A stretch of 64,000 nt of DNA from Brasenia schreberi (lineage: Eukaryota; Streptophyta; Magnoliopsida; Nymphaeales; Cabombaceae). Location: the NCBI GenBank assembly GCA_036023115.1, contig JAYKKT010000088.1:434001-498000 (forward strand). The letters run 5' to 3'. The position numbers and the translations under genes are program-made. Of this stretch, positions 1 to 11,471 are shown one piece after another (position 1 is the first letter of the stretch; each line of letters starts with the position of its first letter). Under the pieces are notes generated by a model. It had not been told where the DNA came from, searched no databases, and was given only the letters and a program-made list of their open reading frames with translations.

Positions 1-24
1 AAAAGAGGCTTAGTTGTTGTTGTT
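1..24 (+). mobile_element. 3' tail of an RTE LINE copy (mostly off the window)
   Basis: The first bases carry the AGGCTTAGTTGTTGTTG tail that ends the other RTE LINE copies in this window (compare 10781-10800). Only the last ~24 bases are visible, so the rest of the copy lies upstream of the window. Confidence 0.6.
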
Positions 25-139
25 CGTGATAACACACTCGGTAGAACAAAGTTTACAAGTACTGGTATACAATTGAAACTTCAAGTGTCATTTAAGCGAC
101 AGATAAACAACAAGAGAATCAGAGGTGCACATCCTCTTT

Positions 140-3100
140 CTACTCTTTCAATCTATATGTGACCCTCAACTTCTCTTGCAGATAATCACCACTGCGGATT
201 GGAGGGAACCTGCCAACATTCACAAGATAAATGCATTTTCCAGGAAAAATTTCAGAAGCAAAGATGCTTAGGTGGACGGATACTCACACAGTGAAAGAAA
301 ATGATGTGAGAGAAATAATTGGTGCAGCAACAATCAAATTTTAAAATGAGAAACACGTTTAAGTGGTTCAAACATTTGAAAAGGTGGTCACGTGAAGCTT
401 TAGTGAGAAAATCTAAGGATTTGGACAGATGAACATTTAATAGAGAGAGAGGAAGGCCTCGAAAGTGCTGGAAGGAAACAATGGAACACGTTAATACCCT
501 TTTGGAGTTAAATGCCACAAGATTGAGCTCAACAGCAATTAGCCGACCCTGCCTTATCATGGGAAAAGGCTTGGTTTTGGTTTTGGTACATTGTGATGCA
601 AAGAATATATGACATAGAGAATGAAGAAAATTATGCACTGACACCATATACAAAACAATTTTTTTATGTGAGCCACAATTTCGGCTAACTCATGACCTGA
701 GATAAAGTTTGTTTGCACTATAAAAAGAACACTTAAACCTTGTCATAAAGACAGAACTAGCAGAGACCTTCAGGACAAGGAAAGTAACCAATTGACTGAC
801 ATACACAGCACATACTTTGATACAAATGGTAGGCGTAATCAAAGGAAGTTGTCACGCTCCTATGTATGAAAACCAAGTTGTGAAACTCGACTATAATGGT
901 GCAAGAACCAATAGCCACAGAACTAAGTTTCTCTTGACCTGGTTGAAACTAAGCAAATGAAGCAAGAACATACAAAGACAGGTCACTCCAAACTTCTCAA
1001 TTGAAAATGGGGAAGTACAAGATCAATCCCAAAGAAAAAATTTACACGAGAAAGAGTTTCTACTCCTTGGTTCCCAATTAAATGATCTTATGAAGCAAAA
1101 CCAAACAAGCATAAGTTTCATCAAAGCGTTTTGAAAGAGGTAACCCAGATAGTTGATCAAAGACATTTGAAACCACTAGGATAGAAAACTCATATTCCAC
1201 ATGGAATAATAGAATTAGCTGCAGAAAAGGAGAAGGAATCTAATCACCTTGGAGGAGAGGATTCGCTGCAACTATCTAGGCACTTAACTACACAATCTGG
1301 GTTTGGATCCAAAAAGAAGGCAATCTGCACATGGAGAGAAGATAACATTAACAGTCATTGACCAATTACATTCATGAACAACTCCCGTCCAGTAATATCC
1401 ATATGGACGTAACTAAATTAAAGAAATGAAGAATTTATCTTGATGATTGAATTCAAGTAAAAAATACACTGCAGAAGTTAATTATTGCAAATATTCTGTT
1501 GAGAATCTTGATGTACAAGCTACACACAGTATTTATACACATACTAGAGATACAAGATGGCAAGTGGACCCGATATGTGCCAAACTTTTGACCTTTTCTT
1601 TAATTTTTCTCTATTAAAAATAGGGTTTCACGCATAATTACATGATGCAATACAATACCGTTTTTCAGTTTCTTACTTGATGCGGGGCCTGAAATGGTAT
1701 TTAGAACATTGGTTAGAATGTTTATTGTCAAATGCACCAAAATGTTTAAAAACCAAAGAATGTAAACTGTGTCGCTACAAAAATCAATAGCTCGATCAGA
1801 ACAAACAACAACAACTAAGCCTTTTCCCATACTAGACGGGGTCGGCTACATGGATTATTTGTTTCCACAGATCCCTATCGTGTGCCATGTTAGCAGTTAA
1901 CTCACAATAAGCTAGATCATTCTTTATTGTTTCTTTCCAACACTTTTGTGGTCGTCCTCTAGCTCTTTTAATACTTTTCAAATTTAGTTTTTCATACCTT
2001 CTTAGAGGTTCTTCTTTTGATCTTCTTTCTATATGTCCAAATCTTAAACGATATTCTCTCATTTTATCCTCTATTGGTGCCACTCCTAATTTGTTTCTAA
2101 TAACCTCATTATGTATACGGTCTTTTCTTGTATGACCACTCATCCATCTCAACATCTTGTCACAGACATCTTTTGTACATGTTGATGATTAACTGCCAAC
2201 ACTCAGAACCATAAAACATGGCAGGCCTAATTGTTGCTCTATAATATTTATGGGAGTGTTAAAATACATGTAGTTATTTGGCTATTTAATTATATTTTTC
2301 TCATTATAAAAATGTGTAAATACATGTAATCACACCATGGCTACCAAGACCATCACGGCCACCCAGGTGGCCCAACGGTAACTTTACTAGCCGTTGGGCT
2401 CTACCCAATGGCTATCATCAACAGCCAACAGTTGAATATTGTTGGTTGCCCACTATTTACCTCACTTCTCTCCACTTTATAAATACTCACCTTATATTCA
2501 ATAAATGAAAGCCATCTTGGCCAATTTATATACATTCTTTTGAGTGTATTTGTTATTGTTAAATGTGTTTGCTATTATTCTAACCTTTTCTAAGGCTTTT
2601 CATAGTCATCATTTGGTGACTCATGATTGTTATATATGTGTATTGGATATCCAACGCTCCATTCAATACGTTGAAGTATCATCTTCATTACACATATCTT
2701 GTTTATTAAAAGAGGTAAGAAGTTAAAGATATCTACTTTGACTACTTAAATTGATGATATTATAGTTACATGTGATAATCTAGAAGACCATGACACACTT
2801 AAAAGTGAAACTACACTAGATCTTTGATTTGAAAGACTTGGGTTGATTGCACTACTTGAGAATTGAAGTTTTATATTATAATAAATGTGTATTTTTAACT
2901 CAAAAGAAGTATACCATGAATATGCTAGGGATACTAAAATGATTGACTGCAAAAAGAGCATAATTTCAATGAACACCAATCAAAAATTGCATCTTCGCGA
3001 TGAAGAAAAGTTTGAAGATGTGGGCAAATATAAAAGATTGGTTAAAAAATTGATTTACATTACCATTACTTGTCCTCATATTGCATATGCAGTGGAAATA

Positions 3101-5473
3101 TTAAGCATTTTTATGCATGCATGATCGAGAGCTCACATGAATGCAGCATATTATATAGTAAGATATTTGAAATCTACTCCTAGTTATGGAATCTTATATG
3201 TCAATAAGGGTCAACTTAATATTAAGGTATTCTCGGATGCTGATTGGACGGGTTCTCTTGATGATAGAAAATCTACTTCTAGATATATTACATTGATTGA
3301 TGGTAATATTGTTTCACGGAGAAGCAAAAAAGATATGGTAGTAGCCAGATAAAGTGCTGAGGCAGAATACAGAGGAGTGGCTCAAGGAACGTATGAGGGA
3401 CTGTGGTTAAAGTCTATGATATAGAGTTGGGTATGGATACATGAGGTACCATTCCACTTTACATTGATAGTAAAGTTGTTATTCATATTGCATCTAATCC
3501 AGTTTATCATGAGAAGACCAAGCATATTGAGGTTAAAAAAGTCACCAACAAGGAACTCCAATTGATTTATGTCAAGTCTGAAAATCAATATACCAATATT
3601 CTTACCAAAGTTGTCAACAAAAAAGGTCTTAGAGAGTATTCTTCCCAAGTTGGGAAACATATCTTTCTCCCAACTTAAGGGGGAGTGGTGAGAAAACGAT
3701 ACAAGATCTAGATCTGTTCTAGAACTGGATCAGTTTAAGAGAAGTCTTAATAATGTATTAGATATATTGTAATGAGGGTATTTTAGTCTTTCAAGCTAAA
3801 AGACTTTATATTTGATGTGATGTAGCCCTAAGTGAATATAATAAAAAGGAGAGAGAAGCAGCCGTAGGGTGCGTCTGCTTCAACTTGTCTCAAGTGCCTT
3901 GTATGGGCCTGTAATTTCCTACTAGTGAATGTCTTCTATATATATTTTCTCAATAAGCACGTGGGTAACATGAACTATGAACACACAAGTGGGGACTGAT
4001 GCAGAACCAATGACATAAGAATATGCGTAGCATGCAAAATCCGAAGATTATAAATGTTAATACTTACTGAAAAACGCTCTTGAGAGCTTGTCATGACCCC
4101 CAAGAACAATATTAACATGAAGATACCTCAACCAAATTTACATCAGAAAAACATTTAAACATGCAACAGAGCAACAAAACTTTAGGTGATGACTGGATGC
4201 CAGTAAAGAGAAGCTACCTGAACAGGCAGTTTGTCCATCTCTCCAACATATCTCCAACATTAACTACACACGCCCTGATAATGCAAATCAGAGATACAGA
4301 ATAAGAAGTTACCTTTTCTTGCACACTATTCTCAAATAAAAAAGAAATGGTCTAAGAGAAGAAATAAAGAAAGAATATTTGTTGGGAGTTTCTTGAAGGG
4401 TTATCAGTTTAATTAACAAAATTTGCATCTGTCCCTCTTGCCTGGAGCAATAGATGGAAGTTAGTAGACACTAAACTTGTGATCCTTATCAAGTGCTCTA
4501 TGTCATGAAAGACTTTTCCTTGATGAGCAGTCACTCACAGTTCTAAGCTATTGCCAGCTTTTACCAAGAGGTAGATTTAACAAAGATGTAGACAGTAATT
4601 ACCACTGTAAATCACAACAATTGCATGGAAAAGTTAATCCTATGTCCCACCACATGAATTGTAGTTTCTGATATATACATAATTTAAACAAAAAACTCCT
4701 GGAGATCAAATCTCATTGCAGAAGTGCTACAAATTCCACAGTAACGAAGTGATCAAGCTCAAAGAAATGAAAAACACAGAAACACAAAACCCTTGTATCA
4801 AAGAACCACAAAACTGCTCAACCCCCAAAATAAGAATGTTAGCCTCATTTGAACACAAAACTAAATCCTCATGAAAACCCATCACCAAAGGGATTCTTCC
4901 TGCTTGTTTCACGTGAGAGAATGATCTCTTATCAAAACGTTTCTCTCATTTTTGGCAATAATTCTTATGTAGGAAAAGCAAACATGTCCTATGGCTCAAA
5001 CCGTTCTCAAGCTTCTCTGCAAACATTTGATCCTGACCACAGCCTTAAATATTTTTCAAAGTGTACAGTTTGACAGCTCCAGAAGTTTCAAGTCCAAAAA
5101 ACGGGTTCACTAAGCTTTGGATAGTTCACAAACTACAAATCCATGATTAAACTCACCCTTTGACATGAGGTATATCCTCCCATACCAATGGCTTCTTATC
5201 CTTTTCCCTGCAAATCTGTCAAAGACCAAGAGACATCAAGGAAACCTGATTACCCTTTCTTTTATTCGTATGAACATGTATACATGTACATAAGAAAAAT
5301 CAAAAGTTTTCTGCACTATAAGAAGAAGATAAACCTCATGAACTCAAGGAGAAATATTCTTATACAACTTGCCTGCAAACCACGGACTCCATCAGTTACT
5401 AAAATAGTGATCATCCCATAATCTGAATGAGCAGAGGCACCATAAACTTCTTTTCCAGGGTCGCCATGTACAC
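140..5473 (-). CDS. 2-oxoglutarate/Fe(II)-dependent dioxygenase (3' exons)
   Basis: Six C-terminal exons of a soluble plant 2-oxoglutarate- and Fe(II)-dependent oxygenase (DOXC-type), order 5' to 3' on the minus strand: 5473-5373, 5215-5157, 4274-4218, about 4126-4068, 1324-1248 and 209-140. Seen: the first exon has the iron-binding H-x-D motif as AHSDYGM followed by DGVRGLQ; the second has CREKD and LVWEDIP; the third NVGDMLERWTNCLF; the fifth FFLDPNPDCVV; the last PPIRSGDYL and the stop. Splice phases agree at every junction except into exon four. Intron 5372-5216 starts with GC (AG|GCAAGT). The fourth exon keeps QERFS (the R-x-S 2OG-binding motif), but the part that should read STLHRV with the second iron-binding His is out of frame, so the gene may be inactive. 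Upstream exons (about 200 residues) were not found. Substrate unknown; closest by eye to the GA2ox/H6H-like uncharacterised group. Confidence 0.8.
258..592 (+). mobile_element. degenerate RTE LINE 3' end
   Basis: The sequence follows the RTE reverse-transcriptase C-terminal region (GRPRKCWKE is readable near 450-478) down to a GGGAAAAGGCTTGGTTTTGG tail at 560-579, with many stops and indels. It lies in the last intron of the dioxygenase gene. The copy is old: the tail is TTTTGG-like rather than TTG repeats. Confidence 0.65.
593..1247. other. intron sequence, no further feature seen
   Basis: Rest of the last intron of the dioxygenase gene. AT-rich, without a recognisable exon, repeat or transposon terminus. 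Confidence 0.4.
1805..2252 (-). mobile_element. 5'-truncated RTE LINE copy
   Basis: On the minus strand the 3' part of the RTE ORF is readable in one frame (KMLRWMSGHTRKDRIHNEV, then GRPQKCWKE and DRDLWKQ) and ends in the AAGGCTTAGTTGTTGTTG tail at 1805-1825. The copy is cut at its 5' side next to a copia-type LTR-like sequence at about 2258. It is better preserved than the copy at 258-592, so probably younger. It sits inside an intron of the dioxygenase gene, in the same orientation as the gene. Confidence 0.85.
2258..2540 (+). repeat. possible copia-type LTR (solo or 3')
   Basis: Starts with GGGAG followed by TGTTAAAATACATG, the usual polypurine-to-LTR boundary of copia elements. It contains CCAC...TTTATAAATACTC (TATA-like) and a possible polyadenylation region (TTCAATAAATGAAAG). 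It does not resemble the LTR at 3689-3959, so it belongs to another element. Its right boundary is not certain. Confidence 0.4.
2640..3686 (+). mobile_element. Ty1-copia retrotransposon remnant (RT and RNase H)
   Basis: Degenerate pol fragment: reverse-transcriptase DDIIVTCDN (the YVDD active-site block) at about 2748-2775, then YTMNML-like and NTNQKLHLRDEEKF, KLIYITITCPHIAYAV, and the RNase H block with SDADWTGSLDDRKSTSRY (3235-3285) and AEAEYRGVAQ. Several stops and frameshifts interrupt it. A polypurine tract (TTAAGGGGGAG) follows at about 3675-3685. Gag, protease and integrase are absent. The element lies in the dioxygenase intron, antisense to the gene. Confidence 0.85.
3689..3959 (+). 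repeat. 3' LTR of the copia remnant
   Basis: Begins with TGAGAAAACG directly after the polypurine tract and ends near AATAAGCA. It contains GAATATAATAAAAAGG, a plausible promoter/polyA region. The boundaries are estimates because no second copy of this LTR is present in the window. Confidence 0.55.
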
Positions 5474-6347
5474 CTGTCAGTCAAATTCAAAGGTAAGCAA
5501 CCACTATATTATTGTATTGTTTTCACTCCTCGACAAATAAAATACAAATCAAAATTTTACAGTTGACAATGGTCACTGTGCCAGGTTTCCTTAAACTAAT
5601 TGAAAAGGGAAACTACAAGAACATTTGGAAAAAACCAGCATTGCACAATATTTAAATTTTCTTGAATGTTCATGTGTGTGGAGTGTATTGTTTTGCATAG
5701 AACTTCCCAAAAATAGCTCACATTTCTTTGTTAACACTGCAAAAGCGAGTTCATGAATAGCAATTATGGATGCCTATCTTAACTGTAAATTAGAATTTGT
5801 AACAAAACCAGCTGTAGGATTTCAGAAGTCATACGCTTGGCTTGTCATGTATCAAAATAACAGAACCTACAATCACCAACAACGATTTCAAGAGATCTGA
5901 ACATGTAAAATTTGAAAGTAAAGCATTCAAAAGAAGTTCAGAGCAATTGAATGCCACAGTTAGAGCCCCATTTCAGGTTTAAAGCCTAGGTTAGCAGTTG
6001 GTGAAATTGCTTCTGCCAGAATTTGTTAATGTATCAATCATTCACCAATCCATGAAACAGGCTGCTAGCAAGGACTCCTCCCAGCAGTTTGTTTTCAACA
6101 TCCAAATCAGTGAACAGCCTCCAATAGATTTTAATCCAGCAAATTGCTGTTATGGTAGTTAACGTGCATCTCACTGAACTATAGATACTTCCATATCAGT
6201 ATGTTGTTATTCCATATACTGTTTGTCAAGTAATAAAACAGCTCACATACTGATGGGAGACACCTAGCAGCTTGTGTGGTCTTTTCCAATCTGTACCTTC
6301 TTTTCCCAAACTCCCCCACCAAATATAGATTACCTTTCTTCTAACCG
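5474..6347. other. no exon recognised; expected site of upstream dioxygenase exons
   Basis: AT-rich sequence upstream of the first recognised dioxygenase exon. I searched the minus strand for the RLLHY-type exon that should precede VHGDPG and did not find it. Confidence 0.35.
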
Positions 6348-6972
6348 ATCCGATATTATAAGTAACAAAAACAACAACTAAGCCTTTCCATACTAGATGG
6401 GGTCGGCTACATGGATTCTTTGTTTTCATACAACTCGATCATGTGTCATGCTAACACTTAACCCAACATAAGCTAGATAATTCTTTATTGTTTCCTTCCA
6501 ACACTTGTGGTCTTCCTCTTCCTCTTTTAATATTCTTACAATCTAGTTTCTCATACCTTCTTGCAAGAGCTTTCCTCAGTCTTCTTTCTATGTGTTCAAA
6601 TCATCTTAAACGATTTCTCTTATTTTACCATCTATTGGTGTCACTCCCAATTTGTTTCAAATAACCTCATTATGTATATGGTATTTCTTCGTGTGACCAC
6701 TGATCCATCTCAGAATTTTTATTTCTGCCACTTACATGTTTTGTATATGTTGATGATTGACTGCCCAACACTTAAAACCATATAACACAGCGGGTCCAAT
6801 TGCTGCTCAATAATATTTATCTTAATATCTAAAATCCATGGTAGATAAATCCAACAAGGTTTTATGCTAGTTGTCGGAAGTCTAACGCAACCCTCCTCCT
6901 CTGTTCAGGCTTGGGATGGGCCATGCAAGGGTAATCCCTTACATGGGCAGAGTTCAATCCGATATTATAAGT
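6348..6972 (-). mobile_element. internally deleted RTE LINE derivative with 16-bp TSD
   Basis: Element 6364-6956 on the minus strand, flanked by perfect 16-bp direct repeats ATCCGATATTATAAGT at 6348-6363 and 6957-6972. Its 5' ~120 bases match the 5' untranslated region of the LINE at 7521-10800. These are joined directly to the 3' ~470 bases (RT C-terminus and TTG tail). Endonuclease and most of RT are missing, so it is non-autonomous. The intact duplication shows it inserted as this short form and was not deleted in place after insertion of a longer copy with different ends. Confidence 0.9.
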
Positions 6973-7520
6973 GATTACCAATAAAGTGAATTGTCTTTTG
7001 AAGCCAAACCAAAATACCTTCTACCTTCTTGTAACTGAATCAGATGCCCTTTTTGTTGTTTTCTTTTTTAATGGAATTAGTAGAGCGCTACATCAGCAGT
7101 GATAATATAATCAACTAAGTGATTCCATAATCAACTAAGTGATGCATACACAAAGCATAACTGTGTGTGGTTGTGTGCATGCAGGTGCCTTTACATGTGT
7201 GCACATGCTCTGAAGTACTAATGCAGGTAAAAACAATAAAGGATGATGGAGGAACCTAAGCAGAAAAAACGCAAAGCGTATCAAAAGTACAGACGGAGTT
7301 TGTATAAGATCAACTACCAGGGCTTATTATCAACTGAGAATATGCCCTCTGATACCTGAGGAAAATGGGGTTGTTATTGTCATGTTAAGCACAATCAACA
7401 ATGTCAAGCTGACCCCTACATGGACTTCAAAGTTAATTTCTTCTACATGAAAGATTTATGAGCATCAGCATTAACCAAAAAAAGGAAGAAATATTATGGT
7501 GGACATATAGGAAAGCAGTA
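6973..7520. other. intergenic, no feature recognised
   Basis: Between two RTE elements. It contains a short local duplication (AATCAACTAAGTGAT twice, near 7108-7143). No coding exon was recognised on either strand. Confidence 0.4.
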
Positions 7521-7619
7521 AACTCCGCCCATGTAAGGGATCACCCTTGCATTGCCGGTCCCAAACCCGAATAAAGGAGGAGGGTTGTGTTAGGCTTCAG
7601 ACAGCTTCAGACAGCCAGC

Positions 7620-8662
7620 GTAAAACTTCGTCGGATTTTTATAACATGGATTACAAAAATTATGAGCATTGCTTTGGAGTGTCCCCGCCTAGCGACGTGC
7701 TGCAGAGCCCGAATGCAGTAAGAAGTAATCAAGGGCAACTACATTTTCGCCCGAATGTAGTGAATCAATTGCAGAGAGGGTTCCCATATCATGAACGAGT
7801 GTGGGTAAGGAAGTTAGTCCCGCTACATTGTCGCCCGAATGTAGTGAAAAATTTTGAGAGAGGGTCTCAGCATTTTGATTATGGACGGATGCAGGGGGTA
7901 AGGAAGCTAGTCCTAGATAATAAGATTCGTATTGGTTCTTGGAATATCGAAACATTATCGAGTAAGCTAATAGAGGTAGTAGATACTATGATTCGGAGAA
8001 AGATTCATATTCTATGTTTACAAGAGACAAAATGGGTTGGAGAAAAAGCAAAGGAGATAGAGGATACATGCTTTAAATTATGGTACTCAGGTAAAGAAAA
8101 GGCTCGAAACGGAGTTGGTATTATCATAAATAAAGATTTAAAGGAGAGTGTAGTAGACATACAACGATATGGTGACCGAATCATGACGTTGAAATTAGTA
8201 TTAGGAGCATAGGTTTTGAATATAGTGTGTGCTTACGCACCCCAAGTAGGACTAGAAGATAGTATAAAGACAGTTTTTTGGGAAGAGTTAGATAAGGTGT
8301 TTCAAAAGATTCCACAAAGGGAGATGATTTGTTTAGGAGGAGATTTAAATGGACATGTCGGTATAGAGGCTTTAGGATATCAAGGGATTCATGGAAACTT
8401 TTGTTTTGGGGATATAAACGAGGAAGATAGGGAGATTTTAAATTTGGCTATCGCATTTGATCTCTTTATAATCAATACAATCTTCAAAAAACGAGATAAA
8501 CATTTAATTACTTATAAGAGTGGCTTATCACAAACACAAATTGATTATTTTATTTGTAGAAAGAAAGATAGAGCATGTTGTAAAGATTGTAAGGTAATTC
8601 TTGGAAAAAGCTTAACCACCCAACATCGACTTTTAGTTATGGATTTACAAATTAAAAAATAG
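7620..8662 (+). pseudogene. RTE LINE endonuclease domain (broken)
   Basis: Apurinic/apyrimidinic-type endonuclease part of the LINE protein, which in active elements nicks target DNA to prime reverse transcription at the insertion site. The catalytic landmarks WNIETL, QETKW, GGDLNGHVG and the IDYFI block are visible. An in-frame TAG at 8210-8212 and another near 8660 interrupt it. The true start is uncertain because the leader ORF from 7547 overlaps the 5' UTR conserved in the short derivatives. Confidence 0.8.
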
Positions 8663-8791
8663 ACAAAGAAGAAAAGAGTGTATTGAGCTATTCGGACTAA
8701 ATGGTGGAACCTCAAAAGCGAGAAAGAAGATATATTTAAACAGAAAGTCCTTCAAGGAGATGTTTGGAATTATGATGGTGCACCCTGTGAT

Positions 8792-10770
8792 ATGTGGAAC
8801 AATATGGCTATACATATTAGGAAAGTGGCGAAAGATGTGCTAGGGGTATCTAAGAGAGGTGTACCGGCACAAAAAGAAGCTTGGTGGTGGAGTGAAGTAG
8901 TACAAAATAAAATCAAGGCAAAGAGGGCATGTTACAAATTACATTATGTTAAGAAAACTAGTGAAACTTTAGAAGCTTATAAGAAAGTAAAGAAGGAAGC
9001 GAAAAAGGTCATTAGTGAAGCAAAAGCTAAGATTTGGGAGGATTTATATAAAAAACTCAACTCAAAAGAGGGTGAAAGAGATATTTTTAGGATAGCTAGG
9101 GTTAGAGATAAGAAAACTAAAAATCTTAATTATGTTAGATGCATAAAAGATGAGGATGAAAAAATTCTAGTGGCAAATGATGATATAAGAAATAGAAGGA
9201 AAAACTATTTTTATAATCTTTTTAATGAAAATAAAGATGTTAATATTAGTTTAGGAGATTTAGCCAAGTCAGAAAAGTATATAAACCACAATTTCTACCG
9301 ACGTATTCAAAAGAATGAAGTTAAAGATGCTCTTAAACATATGAAGAGTGGTAAATCGGTAGGACCAGGTAATATTCCTATAGAAGTTTGGAAAATACTA
9401 GGAGAAATAGGAATCACTTGGCTCATAAGACTATTTAATGAAATATGGAAAAACCAAAAGATGCCCGAGGGATGAAGAGCAAGTACACTTATACCCATAT
9501 ATAAGAACAAGGGAGACATTCAAAATTGTGCGAATTATTGAGGTATCAAGTTAATGAGTCATACTATGAAATTATGGGAAAGAATTATCGAACGTAGGTT
9601 AAGACAAGTATCAAGTACAACAGAGAACCAATTTGGATTCATGCCAGGCAGATCTACTATTGAAGCGATTCACCTTTTGAGACGTCTTATGGAACATTTT
9701 AGAGCAAAAACGAAAGACCTTAACATGATATTTATTGATCTAGAAAAAGCTTATGATAGGGTACCAAGGGAGGTTCTTTGGAGAACTTTGGAAAAAAGAG
9801 GTATCCCATTGACATATATTAACCTTATAAGAGACATGTATGATGGTACAAAAACATGTGTGAGGACTCATGAAGGAACGACAGACTTCTTTGAAGTTAA
9901 TATTGGGTTACATTAAGGATCAACTTTAAGTCCATACTTATTTATAATGGTGATGGATGAGTTAACAAAACATATTCAAGATGAAGTACCTTGGTGTATG
10001 TTATTTGCAGATGACATTGTATTAGTGGAGGAGTCTAAGGAAAAAGTTAATAGAAAATTGGAACTATGGAGAGAAACATTAGAAAGCAAAGGCCTCCGAC
10101 TTAATAGAACAAAGACAGAATATATGGAATGTAAGTTCATTTGACTACTTCAGAGGACATAAAAATTAAAATTGGCACACATTGCATTCCCCAAAAGGAA
10201 AGTTTTAAATACCTAGGGTCAATTTTTCAAAGTGATGGAAGAATTGATGGAGATGTTACACATAGAATTAATGCTGGTTGGTTAAAATGGAGAGGAGCAT
10301 CAGGTATTCTTTGTGATAAGAAGATACCATTAAAATTAAAAGGTAAATATTATAGAGCAGCAATTAGGCCTGCCATGTTTTATGGTTCTGAGTGTTGGGC
10401 AGTTAATCATCAACATGTACAAAAGATGTCTGTGACAAAAATGAAGATGTTGAGATGGATAAATAGTCATACAAGAAAAGACCGTATACATAATGAGGTT
10501 ATTAGAAACAAATTAGGAGTGGCACCAATAGAGGATAAAATGAGAGAACATCATTTAAGATAGTTTGGACATATAGAAAGAAGATCAAAAGAAGAACCTC
10601 TAAGAAGGTTAGAAAAACTAAATTTGAAAAGTATTAAAAGAGGTAGAGGACGACCACAAAAGTGTTGGAAAGAAACAATAAAGAATGATCTAGCTTATTG
10701 GGAGTTAACTGCTAACATGGCACATGATAGGGATCTGTGGAAACAAAGAATCCATGTAGCCGACCCCGTC
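8792..10770 (+). pseudogene. RTE LINE reverse transcriptase (broken)
   Basis: Reverse transcriptase of the LINE in segments 8792-9475, 9554-9916, 9947-10144, 10141-10563 and on to ~10770. The catalytic FADDIV motif lies at about 10000-10017 and the fingers motif [13 protein letters not shown] at 9730-9768. Stops at 9473-9475, 9539-9541 and 9914-9916 and near 10561 fall where sister copies or the conserved family read Trp, Arg, Gln and Trp. A small deletion near 10138 shifts the frame. The C-terminal CWKE...DRDLWKQ block is shared with all other copies in the window. Confidence 0.88.
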
Positions 10771-10800
10771 TAGTATGGGAAAAGGCTTAGTTGTTGTTGT

Positions 10801-11471
10801 AATGGATCAACAAAATCTGTTGGATATCAAGTGCTTTGGTGCATGTCATTTCGATATGGGATTGTGCTGGTTGGTGAGATGAGAGGAGTCAACATCAAAT
10901 TTGAACGCAGAGAAAACTCTGGAAGGAAAGGACTTTGGCCTTGATAGGACACATGGACTGTAAGCCAGCACATTGGCAGAGAAAAAGGATAAAAAGATAA
11001 AATTGAATGCAGTGTATAGGGAAAAAACAGATTGTCAAGTATTTACAGAATTTTCACAGTTACCATATTTGGCATGGATGTCAATTAGAAGTTGTGGGAA
11101 GCTGGGTTGATCTTATGCTGGTTTGACAGGACAGGCATTGGTTCTATCCACAGTTTGGCATAAACAGGTTGCCGAGCGGCCAGTTGGTTTGGTAGGTGGG
11201 CAATGGGGCGAGGCTCAATATGTTGGCAACATGGTAATCTGCACGTTGGTTTGAATCATTACAGAGTGCATATTTTAAAATACTGTTGTTTTCTTGCTCT
11301 TGCACAAAACTTGCATTTTTTTCGAAGGATCCAAAGTTTTTTTGTCATAATTGCGAATAGCTTATCAGTTGGCATTTTACTTTCTAGTGTACAAACTCAA
11401 TAAATTTTATGTTTATTTGAACATTTCAATTTCTTGATAAATGTCTAATATATTCTTTCCACTCTTTGCAG
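10801..11471 (+). pseudogene. decayed DNAJ zinc-finger region (tentative)
   Basis: Between the LINE tail and the intact DNAJ exon, short blocks resemble the DnaJ cysteine-rich exon of J2/J3 genes: AAATCTGTTGG...AAGTGCTTTGGTGCATGTCA near 10811-10845, and GAATGCAG...CAGATTGTC near 11004-11037, similar to the codons for GMQ...QKIVF. No open frame links them. Inference only; an alignment to J3 genes would decide. Confidence 0.3.

Larger units (their letters stand above)
7521..10800 (+). mobile_element. nearly full-length RTE-clade LINE
   Basis: A non-LTR retrotransposon with a single ancestral ORF, split by stops. Seen in order: 5' UTR starting ACTCCGCCCATG; APE-type endonuclease (RIGSWNIETL, LQETKWVG, NGVGIIINK at about 7926-8140; VCAYAPQVG, GGDLNGHVG and QTQIDYFICR at 8226-8570); linker; reverse transcriptase ([53 protein letters not shown] at 9350-10030); C-terminal region GRGRPQKCWKE at 10640-10670; tail (TTG)n. 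A short 3' end with a simple-repeat tail and one ORF is typical of the RTE clade. At least seven stops or shifts make it inactive. Its 5' end matches those of the TSD-bounded copies, so it is close to full length. No convincing TSD is visible. Confidence 0.93.

Noticed and set aside
2258..3959. One complete copia element with two LTRs
   Set aside because: The sequences at 2258-2540 and 3689-3959 do not match each other, so they are not the two LTRs of one element.
7511..10810. TSD around the long RTE LINE
   Set aside because: Only GTAA is shared at the two ends; too short to support.
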